Program-made: the position numbers and the translations under genes
Source of the DNA: Cunninghamia lanceolata
Taxonomy: Eukaryota > Streptophyta > Pinopsida > Cupressales > Cupressaceae
Assembly: GCA_027924645.1 (NCBI GenBank)
Contig: BSBN01000039.1
Location: 21,674,001 to 21,738,000 of the forward strand
Reading direction: 5' to 3'
Length of the DNA: 64,000 nucleotides
The notes under the pieces: model-generated
What the model was told of the DNA's origin: nothing
What the model saw: only the letters and a program-made list of their open reading frames with translations
Database searches by the model: none
In this document: piece after piece, positions 43,757 through 56,545 of the stretch
Position numbering within the stretch: the first letter of the stretch is position 1
Layout of the letters: every line of letters starts with the position of its first letter

Positions 43757-46669
43757 CTTGTATTTCAGCCTGTTGTGGTGGTCGTTGGAATTCTTATATC
43801 TGCTATATCCTTTATATTTTTGAGCCAGTCCATGCGGAATTACGGTATTCAAGGAATTCTCTTCCTTGATATTGCAGCAGAAGAAACACCACATATACGG
43901 GAAGAATACAATAAAATCATTCAGGTAATAATATTTAGAATAATACATTTTATTCTTAGATCTAAGCATCACAGTTTCTTTTGAAATTTGATTCTTTGGC
44001 AACTTGATGTATAACTGTATCTACATCTCATTTAAGTTTATTTTGCAAATGACTGGTTTCAACAACAATTTCATTGAGCATTTCTTTTTTATCTGCAGCA
44101 TGGGGCAAATCAACTTGCAAAGCTGTTTATTCCTGCTCTTGTTCTGTATGTGGTTCAGAAATGTTGGTTTTACATTGATATTCCCCTTGCATCTTTGCCT
44201 CATTTGAATAGTGGAATGGCAAATATTGTTATTATAGCTGTGTCAGTGGGAATTTCATGGGTGTTCCAAACCACAACTTTTTTGTATGCCTGCATCTTGT
44301 TTTGGAAGGTCTGCTTTCTACAAGTAAGCTACTACTCCTTGAAGATTTTTTTCTTAAACAAAATGTGTTCTTAATACTTATGTTTAACATATATCCAGTG
44401 TCTTAATTTATCTTTCTACCCCACACACGATCAAATAGTAAAGGGAGGGATCATATATTTACTTGTTCTTTGTCTTAATTTATATTTCTCTCTCTATAGA
44501 GAGAGAGACATCAAATAGCATATTGTATGAACCTACGATTATATTTATGTGTAACTTGGCTTTCCAATATGAAAATAAAGGAGCTGAAGATGAAGGTGTT
44601 CAAGGAGTTGCTACTACAAGTGTATGATCCTGAGTTTTATTACGACAAATATACTGCGATAATAAAATGTCTCCAGTCCACAAGTCGGCGGTTCAGGCGA
44701 TTTTTAGCCCTAGCTGGTTCTATTACAGTGTTTTCAGCATTGGCTTCAATGTATGAAGTAGTTGCCCATCATAAACGAGTCAGCATTTTTATGGCAGGAG
44801 AACTGGTGGTAAGTAATCAGGTTACCTTGTATTTACAAAGTATTCAGTTAACCACATTTCACTATTCCTACCTCTAATGGGTCATATAACTAATTGTGTA
44901 AGATACGTTTTTCGTAAAGAAGATAAATCCTACAAAGATTTCAGTCATTGCCCTGTTCTGGGGGCTTCGTTTTTGATTTTGGTGTATTGTATACATATGA
45001 TACGCATCTACTTTCTCTGGACAATGGATTATTCATATGTTCCTCGTTTGTACCATCCATAGCACACTTATTGTAGAACAAATGTAAAGTTTTTAGCAAG
45101 GAATCTCAGATTTTAGATGTACGGTACAGGGTCTTACATGTCAATGGGTTTCAATGTAACAGATGTATGTTTATCATGACGTAAGGTTATTTGGAAAGTG
45201 GATTCGAGTTATACCATCACACAGTCACAGCATATACCAAAAATAGGATCACAGTGTTTCTCATGCCATGGATAAAATAAAAAATTCATTTTCTACCAGC
45301 CCCAAGAAAATTATTTTGAGAACCATTATAATTCTGCCTATCCTCCTCCTTATCCACTCCCATTGTAAAATTCCTTGGGTCATAATTAATCTTGGCCTTC
45401 TATGGCATGAAATGTCATCTTTGTATAGCATTATGTCATCTTGCCAAAACGTGATATAGAATGAGATTATATCTCCACTGTATGAGCTGGAACAACAATT
45501 AGTACCTTTCCATATTAATCCATGCTAAACATGACTGTCTTTTCTATTTTGTGGGCATAATCACACATCCAAAGCTCACAACTTCTAGGCAACTGGTAGA
45601 GGTATGAGTTAACTGGAACAACAATTAGTGTCTTTCCACCTTAATTGATGTTAAACATTACATTTTTTTCCATTTTGCTGGCATAATCACATCCAAGGCT
45701 TGTAAGTTCTAGTCAACTGGTAGAGGTATGAATTACTGAAATTTTGGCACCTTCCTAAGCATTTAATACATTTCTCAAGATCACTTTTGGCATATGTAAC
45801 AGCCAGTGGGTATTTTTCAATATCTTTAACACCTTTGGATCTACACAAGATTTGAGAATTAAAATAAAAATGCTTCAAATGGTGTTCAAGATTTCGTGCA
45901 TTCTATTCAAAAGAATTTTTTTAGAGTCTAGATGACCTTGTTCTACAATTTTTCAAGAATTGTGGAACTTGTTACTACATATTTCTAGTGGTCATTGGGG
46001 TCAAAGAGTAAACAATAAATTAGGTATATTCAATTTTCTCTTCCAAGCATATCTACTGCTTTCAATTTTTTCTTTTGATTTATTAGTTGATTGATCTTGA
46101 TATTGCATGCGCATAATTTAGCTGGATGATTGCAGGTTCTGAATATGGTTAATCTAACAGGAATTGGCCTCTGCTTGGCATCAGCTTCAAAAATTTCCCA
46201 TTTGCATCGACGCATTGTAAAAATAGCTTCTTCTATGCATGCAAAATCTACATTTGCAGCATCAAAGGGATACATTTTCTCACCAGGAAGAGATCAGAGC
46301 CTTGAGTTCCAAGAAAAAATGGAATACTTCTGTCAAGCACAGGATGCTTGGTCCCAACGATCTGCTCTTGGTAGGCAATCTAATATGATACATTTATTCA
46401 TTTAAATATGATTATTTTGATCACCTTAGCCAGTGGAATTTCTCTTAAATTTAATGTCATTTTTAATACTGTTGATTTGAGAACCTATATGTCTTGAATT
46501 TTATACTAAACGCATTGGTTTTACATTTTTTGCAGTTAATTTTCTTTCCAATAATAGTGCTGGAATATCATTGTATGGCTTTGTACTGGACCGCTTTTTT
46601 GTCCATACAAGTATTGGTGCTTTATTGACTACTACATGGTTTCTCTTGGGTCGATCTCTAAGTAGTTGA
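43757..46669 (+). CDS. DUF3537 multi-pass membrane protein (plant gustatory-receptor-like family), first exon not found
   Basis: Exons 43757-43924, 44099-44323, 44500-44808 (5' edge less certain), 46136-46370 and 46536-46669 give 356 codons and a TGA stop. All introns are GT...AG; phases 0, 0, 0, 1. Family marks: RNYGIQGILFLD, IPALVLYVVQKCWFYI, STSRRFRRFLALAGSI, ASASKISHLHRRIVKIAS, LSNNSAGISLYGFVLDRFF. Hydrophobic segments: VVVVVGILISAISFIFL; IVIIAVSVGISWVF; FLYACILFW; FLALAGSITVFSALA; MVNLTGIGLCLA; IGALLTTTWFLLG. Plant DUF3537 proteins have been proposed as relatives of insect gustatory receptors; their biochemical role is unsettled. The usual first exon, with the N-terminal membrane segment, is absent. 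It may lie left of the nested transposons, which would then be intron sequence, or the locus may be truncated. Coding frame otherwise intact. Confidence 0.85.
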
Positions 46670-49600
46670 AAAGGCTGTAACTTTGAGGGTGTAGTTGGAT
46701 TAGTAAGGCATGGTATATACTTCCGAGCTTCACGAGGTCAAAACGCAAGGAGGTGCAAATTTGAAGCAATATATATATAAATTGAAAAGGTCTCATTGTT
46801 CTCAGTAGGGAGATTTCACAATGCCAAATTGGTGTGCTGGTGTTTATCTATCTTTTAAGGAACAGATTCAATACCTCATTACAGGATGTTGAAGGCATGA
46901 AAAATGTTCCTTTTTCTGGCCCTTGGTTTCATGTTGTCTGTATAGATTGTCTACCATCAGACTTGGTATGATATTTGTTAAACACCTATTTATGTTATAC
47001 TTTTCCTTCGTTTCAACATTGCTTGTATGTACATGGGTGCTATCCTTGGGCAGTTCATCAGGCTGTTTTGAATTAACAATTTTAGCTACTTTTTGAAAGC
47101 GGCAGTTGAGTTGTAGATTGCCCTTTTCGTTAAATCTTTCTTGGTTAACACTGTGGATTTATTGCTCCAGTGGCTCCTCTTATTTGCATATTGCTTTCCA
47201 ACTCGTTTTGTTTTTCCTTTGTTCGCCTGCATGGATCCCTGATGGTCTTCGCTATCATTGTTGGCCTTTGTGCCTGTTTCTGCTCGGCCTAGGGCCCTAT
47301 GTACTTTACCTTTTCTATGAATATATTGGTATGGGTGCTTGGCACCTTTTGTTTAAACAAAAAAAAAACATGGTGGCTTCTAAAATTTTGAACTATTAAA
47401 GATATTCGATAACGTGAACAAATAATTTTCATTGTTTATTTAAAAGCCAGACTTGCTTGACTCGTGTACTAAGTATTGTTATAAGAATGTCACTAGACCA
47501 TAGTTCATCTACAATATGGGATTGTGACTACAAAATCAGATTGTCACCACAGCATAGTACACCCACAGTTCCTGCATAATATTTATGATTACATAGTTCT
47601 GGCATGCATCTTCTCCACAAGATAGGAACCCAAGTCTCGTCCTAATAAGTACACCCTAATTCCTAAACTTTGTATCCTAAATGCCATCCCCTCTTGTGTT
47701 TGAATTTTGGACAACCTGTAGAAATACCCATTTAGTTGGCTTGAGATGCTAACGTAGTTGAATATTGCACCCAGCTAAATTTGGCCATGTTGACGTAGTT
47801 GAATGCTGACGTACTTCTAAATTGAGATGCTGACGTATAAGGTGTTCTGTTCACTAGATGTTTTAAATAAATTAGGGGTTTTCTTAAATACAGACTCTAG
47901 CATGCAATTCAATTATTTTATGTTTCAAGTTAGCTGAGAACAATCACTTGGAGGGAGAATAATTAGGCCCATTTTATTTTGTTTTTTGAAATAAAGGTCA
48001 TGTTTGGAGTACAAAAGTGACCTAGATCACTTTTATGAACATTGGGACACAAAATAGGTAAGTTGAGAATCAACTTCAGCCCTTGGCAATGAGTGTAAAT
48101 GGAAACAAAAGCCAAGATCAACTTCCATGTGAAACACATTATTTTGCATAGTAGTTATTGCGCCAAGATCAAATAGATCAAAGTGAGTCCAAAATAAAGG
48201 GGAAAAGTGCAAGGTATGCAATTATCACCATTATATTTTCCCTGGGCTTTGACTTGTATGTGAACTACCATGAGAATGCATGCCAAAGTAAAACCACACA
48301 CAACCAACATGAAAGTAAATATCCATACACCCATAAAAAGGATAAAGATATGGAAGCAGATGTGTACTGCACAAGCAACTAGATATTGCCCTCAACATTT
48401 AAGATGGTATTGCACTCAACAACTAAATATTGAATAAATATTGATGGTCCATTTGACCATATCAAAGAGAGTGGTGTTAGAAGCTTGGTGTGCTCGCCCT
48501 CTAATTAGTTGCATGCACAAAACAAAATTAATTTGGAATAGAGTAGATAATATGAGATGAATTGTGTAAAGTGTAATGATTACATAATAACATAAAGAGA
48601 ATATCATGTAACACCATATAAGGGGAGTAAGAAATATGCTCATGAAAGTACAAGTAATGAATGGTAGCAAGATGCCCCCAATGTTACCCTAATGAGGGTC
48701 ATGTAGTAGTGAAAAGAACCATAAATGTTAAATATGGGTTTGTGCAATCACAAATCATGTTAGATATCATGATGATAGATATTTAGAAATATAATTTGAT
48801 TATCAAATTTTTATAGAAAATAAGTCTGATTATCAAATTTTTATAGAAAATAAGTGTGATAACCATGGTCATCGTGGAAAAAGATCATGTAATCAAAATA
48901 TGAGAAGCATTAGTGGAAACATGATTAGCCTCAACATGCATGAGCATGAGGTTGAAGGATATAAGCGAGGTAAACACTAGGAAACATGAAAGAATCATAA
49001 GATAAGATCATATAAGAATAAATGTGTAAGAATGTGAACATAAGTAGCAAAGAGCCATAAAAGGCCCTCACTATTTCCCCTAATGGTAGGGACACCTAAG
49101 GAAGCAACCTATGGGAATAGATTAATAAGCACTTGGAACCCCCCTCATGGACATGTATAATCAATGATATGGCAAGATCCATATCTTATAAGCATGATTT
49201 GGATGAATATTTCATTGTGATTTGTATTTATAAAGTCTCTCAAAAGGTGTGTCAATAGTAGTAATAATTAATAATTCATACGAGAAATGTTAACATTGAA
49301 TGCTCCCTATAAATTTAATGTGCTTGTATAACCATACATGGTATTTGAACTCTATTCTGGAAATGGAATTGTAATAAATGTGGGTTAGAAAAATATCTAT
49401 AAAAGTTGTAAAGCATAGTGGACATGGAGTCACCATAAGTTAGACGATACAAATCACTAAAAGCAATGACAATATCTTGTAGAGCTGAATGACAATATCT
49501 TGTAGAGCTGAATGATTGAACCACCTATAACAAAATCACAAACTATTGTAATAACTCTAAGTATTGATGATAAAAAAATATCATGTAAAGCTCAAAGTTA

Positions 49601-49829
49601 TATATCAATATTTTTGCAGGTTCTTTTCCTTGTCTTTTTGCTCTTTCAACCATTTCTTAAGATCTTTAGATACTTATCGAGATGCCTTTATGTTCTTTGT
49701 TTCCCTATAAACACATTGATTCTAAAATGCCTTTCTCACAACAACCAAGTCCATGACCATTATATCTAACTTTTTGCATAATATTATATATTGTGCCATA
49801 TCATTTATCAAACGTTTAATGCCCTCATG
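46670..49829. other. Region downstream of the DUF3537 gene, no gene seen
   Basis: Contains the presumed 3' untranslated region. At 47106-47370 is a pyrimidine-rich stretch ending in AAACAAAAAAAAAACA, which could be the 3' end of a LINE-type retrocopy (weak). From 47400 to 49829 the DNA is AT-rich with a small direct duplication (ATTATCAAATTTTTATAGAAAATAAG, 48798-48850). No RNA gene or conserved ORF was recognised. Confidence 0.5.
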
Positions 49830-50021
49830 ATTATGGCAATAATTAATTAATTGGTTATAGGTAATAATAATTAATTAGTTAAATTGGTTAGATGTGAAAT
49901 TTAATTTATTAGTTAAATTAATTTAGCAATTTATTTAAATTTCACATCTAAATTTAATTAATTAACACTTAACTGATTAATCATTATAACCCACAACCAA
50001 TTATTTAATTATTGTCATAAT
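49830..50021. repeat. Foldback element, 192 bp
   Basis: The left arm (ATTATGGCAATAATTAATTA, then GGTTAGATGTGAAATTT) is matched in inverted orientation by the right arm (AAATTTCACATCTAA, then ATTGTCATAAT), arms about 80 bp with mismatches. MITE-like; no clear target duplication. Confidence 0.8.
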
Positions 50022-53000
50022 TATTGTATTGAAAAATAGTATAGAGGGACTTAGTATGTGCATGGAGTCAGGGAACAAAAGGTGGCTAAACATTCGTTTT
50101 AAGGCATAGTGCAATCACATTACAATTTAAACCAATCAAATCCTGCCCCTAGGCTTGGACCAAGTTATAATTTTCCAGGTCTAAAGGTTGGAATTGCATT
50201 TTGGGCACCCAAATCTATGTTTTACAAAAGCATACATGTTCAAACTTCATCATTTTACACATTTTAGATAACACACTAATTTACTTCTTAATTTTCTAAC
50301 CATATGATTTTTCTATAGTTTAAATAAATAAGGTATTCATTTTTAATTACTTTTAGTGATGTCTTCATATGCCTCAAATACATATGTACTACTTTTTTTT
50401 CATAATTTTTAATCTATTCATTCAAAATTGAAAATATATATATATATTCTATACTTCATTCTTTACACATTAAAAAAATTACATTTTCAATTATTTTTTG
50501 TAGAATTTAGGTGACACATACATTAAGTGATCAATTTTTTAGGATGCATCCACTTCAAAAAATTACAAAACAACAATTCGATAAAAATATAAAAATATAT
50601 AACTTGTATTACATGTTCTTAGCTATCATATTCCCAATTGGTTTTTAAAAATACTTAACAAAACAAAATAATATGGGGGCACAAGCTAGAGATGTGTTAT
50701 ATTTCATTGATAAAATATAACCACTTTTATGTACTTAGTGTTTGATCCTCTTCAATCTTAACAATTATTAATAAGCCTTAGTAGTTTACAAACTAGATTT
50801 AGAGCATTACAATTCTTGTTCTTATCACATTCTCAAAATTTGAGTGTATGCATCTCCAATCACTCGTCAACATTTAAGTTATGTTGATTTTTTAAAAAGT
50901 GGCCACTTTTGACCCCCCTTTGGCTCCCCATTTTCATGTACATTGCACATACAAAAGTAGAAGAATCTCTAGCAAATGTGTTTCTCTTAGCATCATTGTC
51001 GCACATATAAGAAAATTTTGTTTCATTTATATCATTTATCTTAGAAGGTGGTGGTTGACCACATATAGATGGGTTTGTTAGAGCTTAGACATGTAATTCC
51101 ACTTATCTTAAAGACTCACCTAGGGCTAGGGGTATGTCATCAAAGGTGAAAGGCATGACTCATGATTACATAGTAACATGAAAGGACCAATGGATAAGGA
51201 TGTATAACTCCTCCTTCTTTAGGTTTTGCTAGACCAAGGGGGGTTCCCTAAGATGCATATCTTGAAATAACTTAAGAACAAGCAATGATAAAACTAAACT
51301 TGAGATAAACCATATTTGATGCACATGAAACTCCTACTTAACTATCACTAAGCATCAAAGTGTTGGTTTACCTTAACCCAAGGATTTTACACCTTTATAC
51401 GTACATGCACCAACCATCTAGAGACTAGAATGTCTTCTTTTTCACCCCTTAACATTTTACAATACATTATCTCACTTGACACATGGATGTGACAATGGTA
51501 GCAATGTATACTTCATTGTAAATGATGTTAGAGTGGCATACAAGCACTTTGTGGTAGCAACACAATGAAATCATATAATGCAGTGGATCAACTGCATCCA
51601 TTTAGTTACTAAAGGTTGTTTTTTGTTGTTATTGTATATGTGATGGGATGCCAATAGGTTGAAAAAATTTATAGATGGGTACCTTTGTTCTGTATGGGTA
51701 GTAGAGTCAAGACCCCATAACCCAAGATTGTTAATAATTCAAACTAGGAAATGACACCTTATAGAAGATGAAAAGGAGGACTATACATTAAAATCTTACA
51801 CATAAGCTAGGTCCTATATGCACAAATTACAAGTAGATAATTTTGAAGAATAATCATAAGAACATATCTTAATAATCCATCAATGAACTCATGCACTTCC
51901 TATGCAGTTTTGATACGATGCCTTACACAAAACATTTACAAGGACTTTTATAGCCTTTTCAACGACAAACTAGTTAAAGACAACATTCAAATCAACAAAT
52001 ATGATTAAGATATTCAAACAAATATGATTAAGATACTCAAACAAGACTATCAAAAGTATGTAAAACGTTCATGGAGACATTCAAATGATTAAGGATTGCA
52101 TGTTATTTTCATTTCTCAAAAGGGATACGATAGAAATGAAGCACTTGAATAATGAAACTAGATAATATACCTTCAAAATGAGGTGCTTAGGATATTACAA
52201 GAAGCTCAAGACAAATATATGTACTTTTTCTTTTCGTCTCTATTCTATAACCATGTCAAAACCCCCTTTTCCCCATTCCAACCTATGATATTATATAACA
52301 GTTGGCTTCATAGATATTGGAGGGAAATTCAAATTTCTATCACATCATTCTCAAGGAAAACATGAGGCATAAATGAATATTAGGAGATCACATGGGATCA
52401 CGCAAGATCATTTGACTGAAGAAATTCAAGCCATGACCTCATAACTAAGGGAGAGGGCCCGATCATGGGCATAGGACCTATGGTGGGTATAGTATGTGAC
52501 ATCCTGGGGCCCACTTTTGGGCAATAAAAATGCCAGCTAAAATTCCAAATGTGCTTTCTAATATGATAGGACAAGTTCATATAAAATTCAAAATATGTCC
52601 TAACATAGGTTGACTATTTTTTACCACCTTCTCAATATTAGGTGAATGCAACTTGACATTTATTTGCCACCATCCCAATATTAAGTGAATGCAAGTGGAT
52701 AAACTTATTTCCACAATATAAATAATCTTTGCCACCTTCCCAATAAAAGGTTATTGCAAATGGTATTTTTTTATCCAAAATATATGTCTTATTGCATTTA
52801 AAGTGAGTTGACATGTACATAAGTCATTGTCAACTGACCAAGATGTAAATATATTTTAACAAAATACATTAAAACATGTTCCATTTCTCATCTTTTTTGT
52901 TACAAACTACTGGTTCCACAATGTCCATAATCACCAATCTTTTTGTGAATTTACCTGCAAAAATGAAAAAAAAAAACTCTCAGGCTCACTATGCATTGCA

Positions 53001-53228
53001 ATTTTTCAATAAAACACGTAATTATTATACTATTATTTCCAAATAAACATAAAATTAAAATAATAAAAAAATAGATTAAAACTGGTTAGAAATACAGAAT
53101 TTTATAATATCATTTCAAATTCTTCCTCTGCATTGAACCAACTCAGTGATTAGTAAACAACATACAATTTTAACTCTTACAATTAAAAGAATGATACAAA
53201 CTGAAACAACAAATTCATACATGTAAGA
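50022..53228. other. AT-rich non-coding region
   Basis: No gene recognised. A loose three-fold repeat of ACCTTCTCAATATTAGGTGA-type sequence lies at about 52623-52765. TAAGGGAGAGG at 52446 belongs to a motif that recurs in the repeat field to the right (54027, 54208, 55679). Confidence 0.45.
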
Positions 53229-53528
53229 GTGAGTGTAATTGAAGACACATTTTAGTGATTTTTTGGTGGTTTTTAAAAAATGCACTGTAAACATTGATAA
53301 ACGTGCTTAAAAAATGCTAGGAAAAAAATGGGGGGGGGGTGCGAGCTCAACTACCAACAATGAAACAAGCAATGACCAAGGTTATGTGTGCAATGAAACA
53401 AGCAATGTATGGTATACTATCATATCCCCAATTCTACCTTTTATAAACACATGGGTGATCATGTTAAACCCTTCCTCAAACAACATAATGATACAAATAT
53501 ATATAAATTTGAAACAATAGTATGATAT

Positions 53529-53684
53529 AGATAAATCTTAAAACAACAATATGATATAACTTGAAAGAGTAGTATGATACAGATAAATCTTAAAACAACA
53601 ATATGAAATATCTTGAAAGAGTAGTATGATATAGATAAATCTTAAAACAACAATATGAAATAACTTGAAAGAGTAGTATGATAC
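53529..53684 (+). repeat. 52-bp tandem repeat, three copies
   Basis: Unit begins AGATAAATCTTAAAACAACA and ends GTAGTATGATA(C/T). Copies at 53529, 53581 and 53633 are nearly identical. Confidence 0.93.
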
Positions 53685-53851
53685 AAGAAAGGGTTTGGAA
53701 TAGTTCTATCATATTGTTGTTTCAAGTTATGTAAATGTTTCATAATGTTGTTTCATAAATGGTTACCATACATGTTACAGTAATTGAAGAACAAACAAAG
53801 CATACATCTAATTAAGTTGAATGTATCTATCTATCTTTGCAATATATATAG

Positions 53852-54021
53852 CCAACTGTGATAGTGACTGACTCCTAGTTATGTTATAACCATTTTTTAA
53901 ATAGCATATATAACTTGAAACATCAATATTATATATGTATATAATATTGATGTTTCAAGTTATATATGCTGTTTAAAAAATAGTTATAACATAACTAGAA
54001 GTCAACCACTATCATAGTTGG
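53852..54021. repeat. Foldback (hairpin) element, 170 bp
   Basis: Near-perfect inverted repeat: left arm from CCAACTGTGATAGTG through CTAGTTATGTTATAAC, right arm its complement ending CACTATCATAGTTGG. Arms are about 84 bp with few mismatches and almost no loop. MITE-like; transcripts would fold into a long hairpin. Confidence 0.92.
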
Positions 54022-54189
54022 TTGTAAGGGAGAGGGGCCGATATTTATAGTCACTTTAATTGAAGAACAAACAAAGCCTACATCTAATTAAGTTCAATGT
54101 AAATACTATACCAGGACTGGGCCTCTTTAGTATGTGACATATGACATATGGTGGGTATATTGTGACAGCTTGGTATTAGAAACTATATC

Positions 54190-54330
54190 TAGACAGGAAA
54201 CTTATGTAAGGGAGAGGGAGCGGTGGTGGGTAGGGCGATGTTCAACGAGGGGTCTACGTTAGCAGCGGTCGAGTCAATTTTTTTTCCTTTGCCACATCCC
54301 TTGACAGTCGAGCTGGCACCCCCCCATTTA
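54190..54330 (-). repeat. Inverted copy of the repeat segment at 58905-59020
   Basis: CACCCCCCCATTTA at the right end, with CCTTGACAGTCGAGCTGG and GATGTTCAACGAGGGGTC, is the complement of 58905-59020. Members of the same dispersed family, in opposite orientation. Confidence 0.85.
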
Positions 54331-54495
54331 TATATATATCTGACTCAGCTATATGAAAACCTCTCAGCTATCTATCTATATATCTGACTTAGCTATATCT
54401 ATATATCTAACTTAGCTATATCTATATATCTGACTATATCTATATATCAAATTATCTATCTATCTATATATCTGACTTAGCTATATCTATCCATA
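54331..54495 (+). repeat. TCTATATATCTGACTTAGCTA short tandem repeat
   Basis: Imperfect units of about 25-30 bases (ATATCTGACTTAGCTATATC) in an AT-rich tract. No coding signal. Confidence 0.85.
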
Positions 54496-54778
54496 TTTTC
54501 TGAGCTTTTACATTCATACTGTTATAGGAAAGGGTTTGAAATATTACTATCATATTGTTGTTTCAAGTTATGTAAATGTTTCATAATGTTGTTTCAGAAA
54601 TGGTTACCATACATGTTACAGTAATTGAAGAACAAACAAAGCATACATCTAATTAAGTTGAATGTAAATGAAGAAGGGTATAGTAAACTTATGTATCTAT
54701 CTATCTCTGCAATATATATAGATTGAAAGGAGTCTTAAGTTAATAGAAATGAGCCCTTCTTTTGTAATAAGAGTGAGA

Positions 54779-55124
54779 GTAATTGAAGAACAAACTAACC
54801 ATGCATCTAATTGAGTTGATTGCAAATGATCAAGGGTGTGTGTGCAATGAAACAAAAAAACATGGTATACTATCACATCCCCAATTTTAACTCTTACAAT
54901 TAAAAGAATGATACAAACTCAAACAAAAAATTAATAATGTAAGAGTGATTGTAATTGAAGAACAAACTAACCATGCATCTTATTGAGTTGTTTGCAAATG
55001 ATCAAGGGTGTGTGTGCAATGAAACAAAAAATGCATGTTATACTATCATATCCCCAATTCTAACTCTTACAAAAAAAAGAATGATACAAATTGAAACAAA
55101 AAATTCATACATGTAAGAGTGAGT
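54779..55124 (+). repeat. About 173-bp tandem repeat, array 1 (two copies plus start of a third)
   Basis: GTAATTGAAGAACAAACTAA starts units at 54779 and 54951, with a further start at 55125, periods 172 and 174. Each unit contains ATCAAGGGTGTGTGTGCAATG and TCCCCAATT. Satellite-like length. Confidence 0.9.
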
Positions 55125-55520
55125 GTAATTGAAGAACCAAATGATACAACATTATGATACTCATATATAATTGTTCTCATGATTGGAGTTTTCGTGAAGC
55201 TAAAACAAGACTAAGCGAATGGTGTGCATGCCAAGGTGGTAGGCACTAAGACCCACGGTGGTAGAATGTTGGGAAGTTAATGTGTAGTTACCGATAGTAA
55301 ATAGAGCTAGTACTGGTGTGCCGCCAACCCATGAAGGATAATACACATGTCCAATATCGGTTGATGACACATTTTACTACTTTTTTGGTAGTTTTTGAAA
55401 AATGGATTGAAAACTCAAATGTCAAGAGATAGATATATATTGCAAAGATAGTTAAATGCGTAAGTTTAATGAAAATGAACAAGGCTATAGAAAACATACG
55501 CATCTATGTACCTCTGCAAT

Positions 55521-55522
<2 letters not shown>

Positions 55523-55596
<74 letters not shown>
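55523..55596. repeat. (TA)n microsatellite
   Basis: Uninterrupted TA dinucleotides, 37 units. Apparent Ile-Tyr reading frames here are artefacts. Confidence 0.98.
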
Positions 55597-55598
<2 letters not shown>

Positions 55599-56059
55599 TA
55601 ATGTTGTATTGGAAAGGGTTGGAAATATTTGTACCACATTGTAGTTTGAAGGTATACAAACATAACATAGTTATCTTTAAGGGAGAGTGGCCAATATTGG
55701 GTTGGGGTTGTCTCGGAGGTATAGAATGTGACAACATAAACATGGGCTATGAAACAACAAATTCGATTCATTTAAATATAAATGGACAAGGCATTTGAAA
55801 GTAACAAAATCATACATGAATGCATAAGAAATATTGAAGGCAGGTTTGAGTCTTACCGTAAAAGTTGAAGGAGGAGACTACATCACTTTGGAGGAGCTCA
55901 TTGTCGATCAATTGTATCGAGCACAAAGTCAGAAATTTGAATTTGTGAATAAATAGCTCGCATCACACAGTTGAGCATTGCTTGTATAAATAAATAGGTT
56001 GATAGATTTTGAATTGCTAGCAAGTGGAGAATTTTGAATATACATAATTTTGAATTATG

Positions 56060-56220
56060 TCTATACATATGTATATACATATGCATATGCATAATGCATA
56101 TGCCTATCATAATGCATATGCATATGTATATACATAATGTATTATGCATATGCATATGCATGATCGATTATGCATATGTATATGCATATACATATACATA
56201 TACATATGTATATACATAAT
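56060..56220. repeat. ATGCAT/ATATGCAT palindromic repeat tract
   Basis: Alternating ATGCATATGCATA and TATACATATG words, self-complementary over most of their length; flanked on both sides by inverted copies of GAATTTTGAATTAT and its neighbours (about 56030-56060 and 56217-56250). Confidence 0.85.
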
Positions 56221-56297
56221 TCAAAATTCTCCACTTGCTACCAATTCAAATTCTATAATGCAATATGCATAATGCATTTGCATATGCATATGCATTA

Positions 56298-56299
<2 letters not shown>

Positions 56300-56367
<68 letters not shown>
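56300..56367. repeat. (TA)n microsatellite
   Basis: Uninterrupted TA run of 34 units. Confidence 0.98.
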
Positions 56368-56419
56368 TTCCTACTAACTTAAGACTTCTTTCAATGTATA
56401 TCAATGTATATAGAAGGGC

Positions 56420-56423
<4 letters not shown>

Positions 56424-56464
<41 letters not shown>
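56424..56464. repeat. (TG)n microsatellite
   Basis: About 20 TG dinucleotides; flanked by copies of CAATGTATAT and CATTGAAAGGAGTCTTAAG found elsewhere in the field. Confidence 0.98.
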
Positions 56465-56466
<2 letters not shown>

Positions 56467-56545
56467 CTGCATGAAAACTAGTGATATACATTGAAAGGAG
56501 TCTTAAGTTAGTAGGAATGAGCCTTCTTTTGTAATAAGAGTGAGA

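Larger units (their letters stand above)
53686..54628 (+). repeat. Direct repeat pair, about 100 bp, 842 bp apart
   Basis: GAAAGGGTTTG, then ATCATATTGTTGTTTCAAG, TTTCATAATGTTGTTTCA and TTACCATACATGTTACAG occur at about 53686-53785 and again at 54528-54628. The intervening DNA holds a foldback and microsatellites. Confidence 0.85.

Noticed and set aside
47106..47399. 97-codon ORF with hydrophobic residues next to the DUF3537 gene
   Set aside because: It lacks splice signals and family motifs, and ends in a poly-A-like tract; a LINE-type tail is a more likely but still weak explanation.
55504..55798. ORFs rich in Ile-Tyr and Thr-His
   Set aside because: They are translations of TA, TG and GTAT microsatellites in several frames and on both strands.
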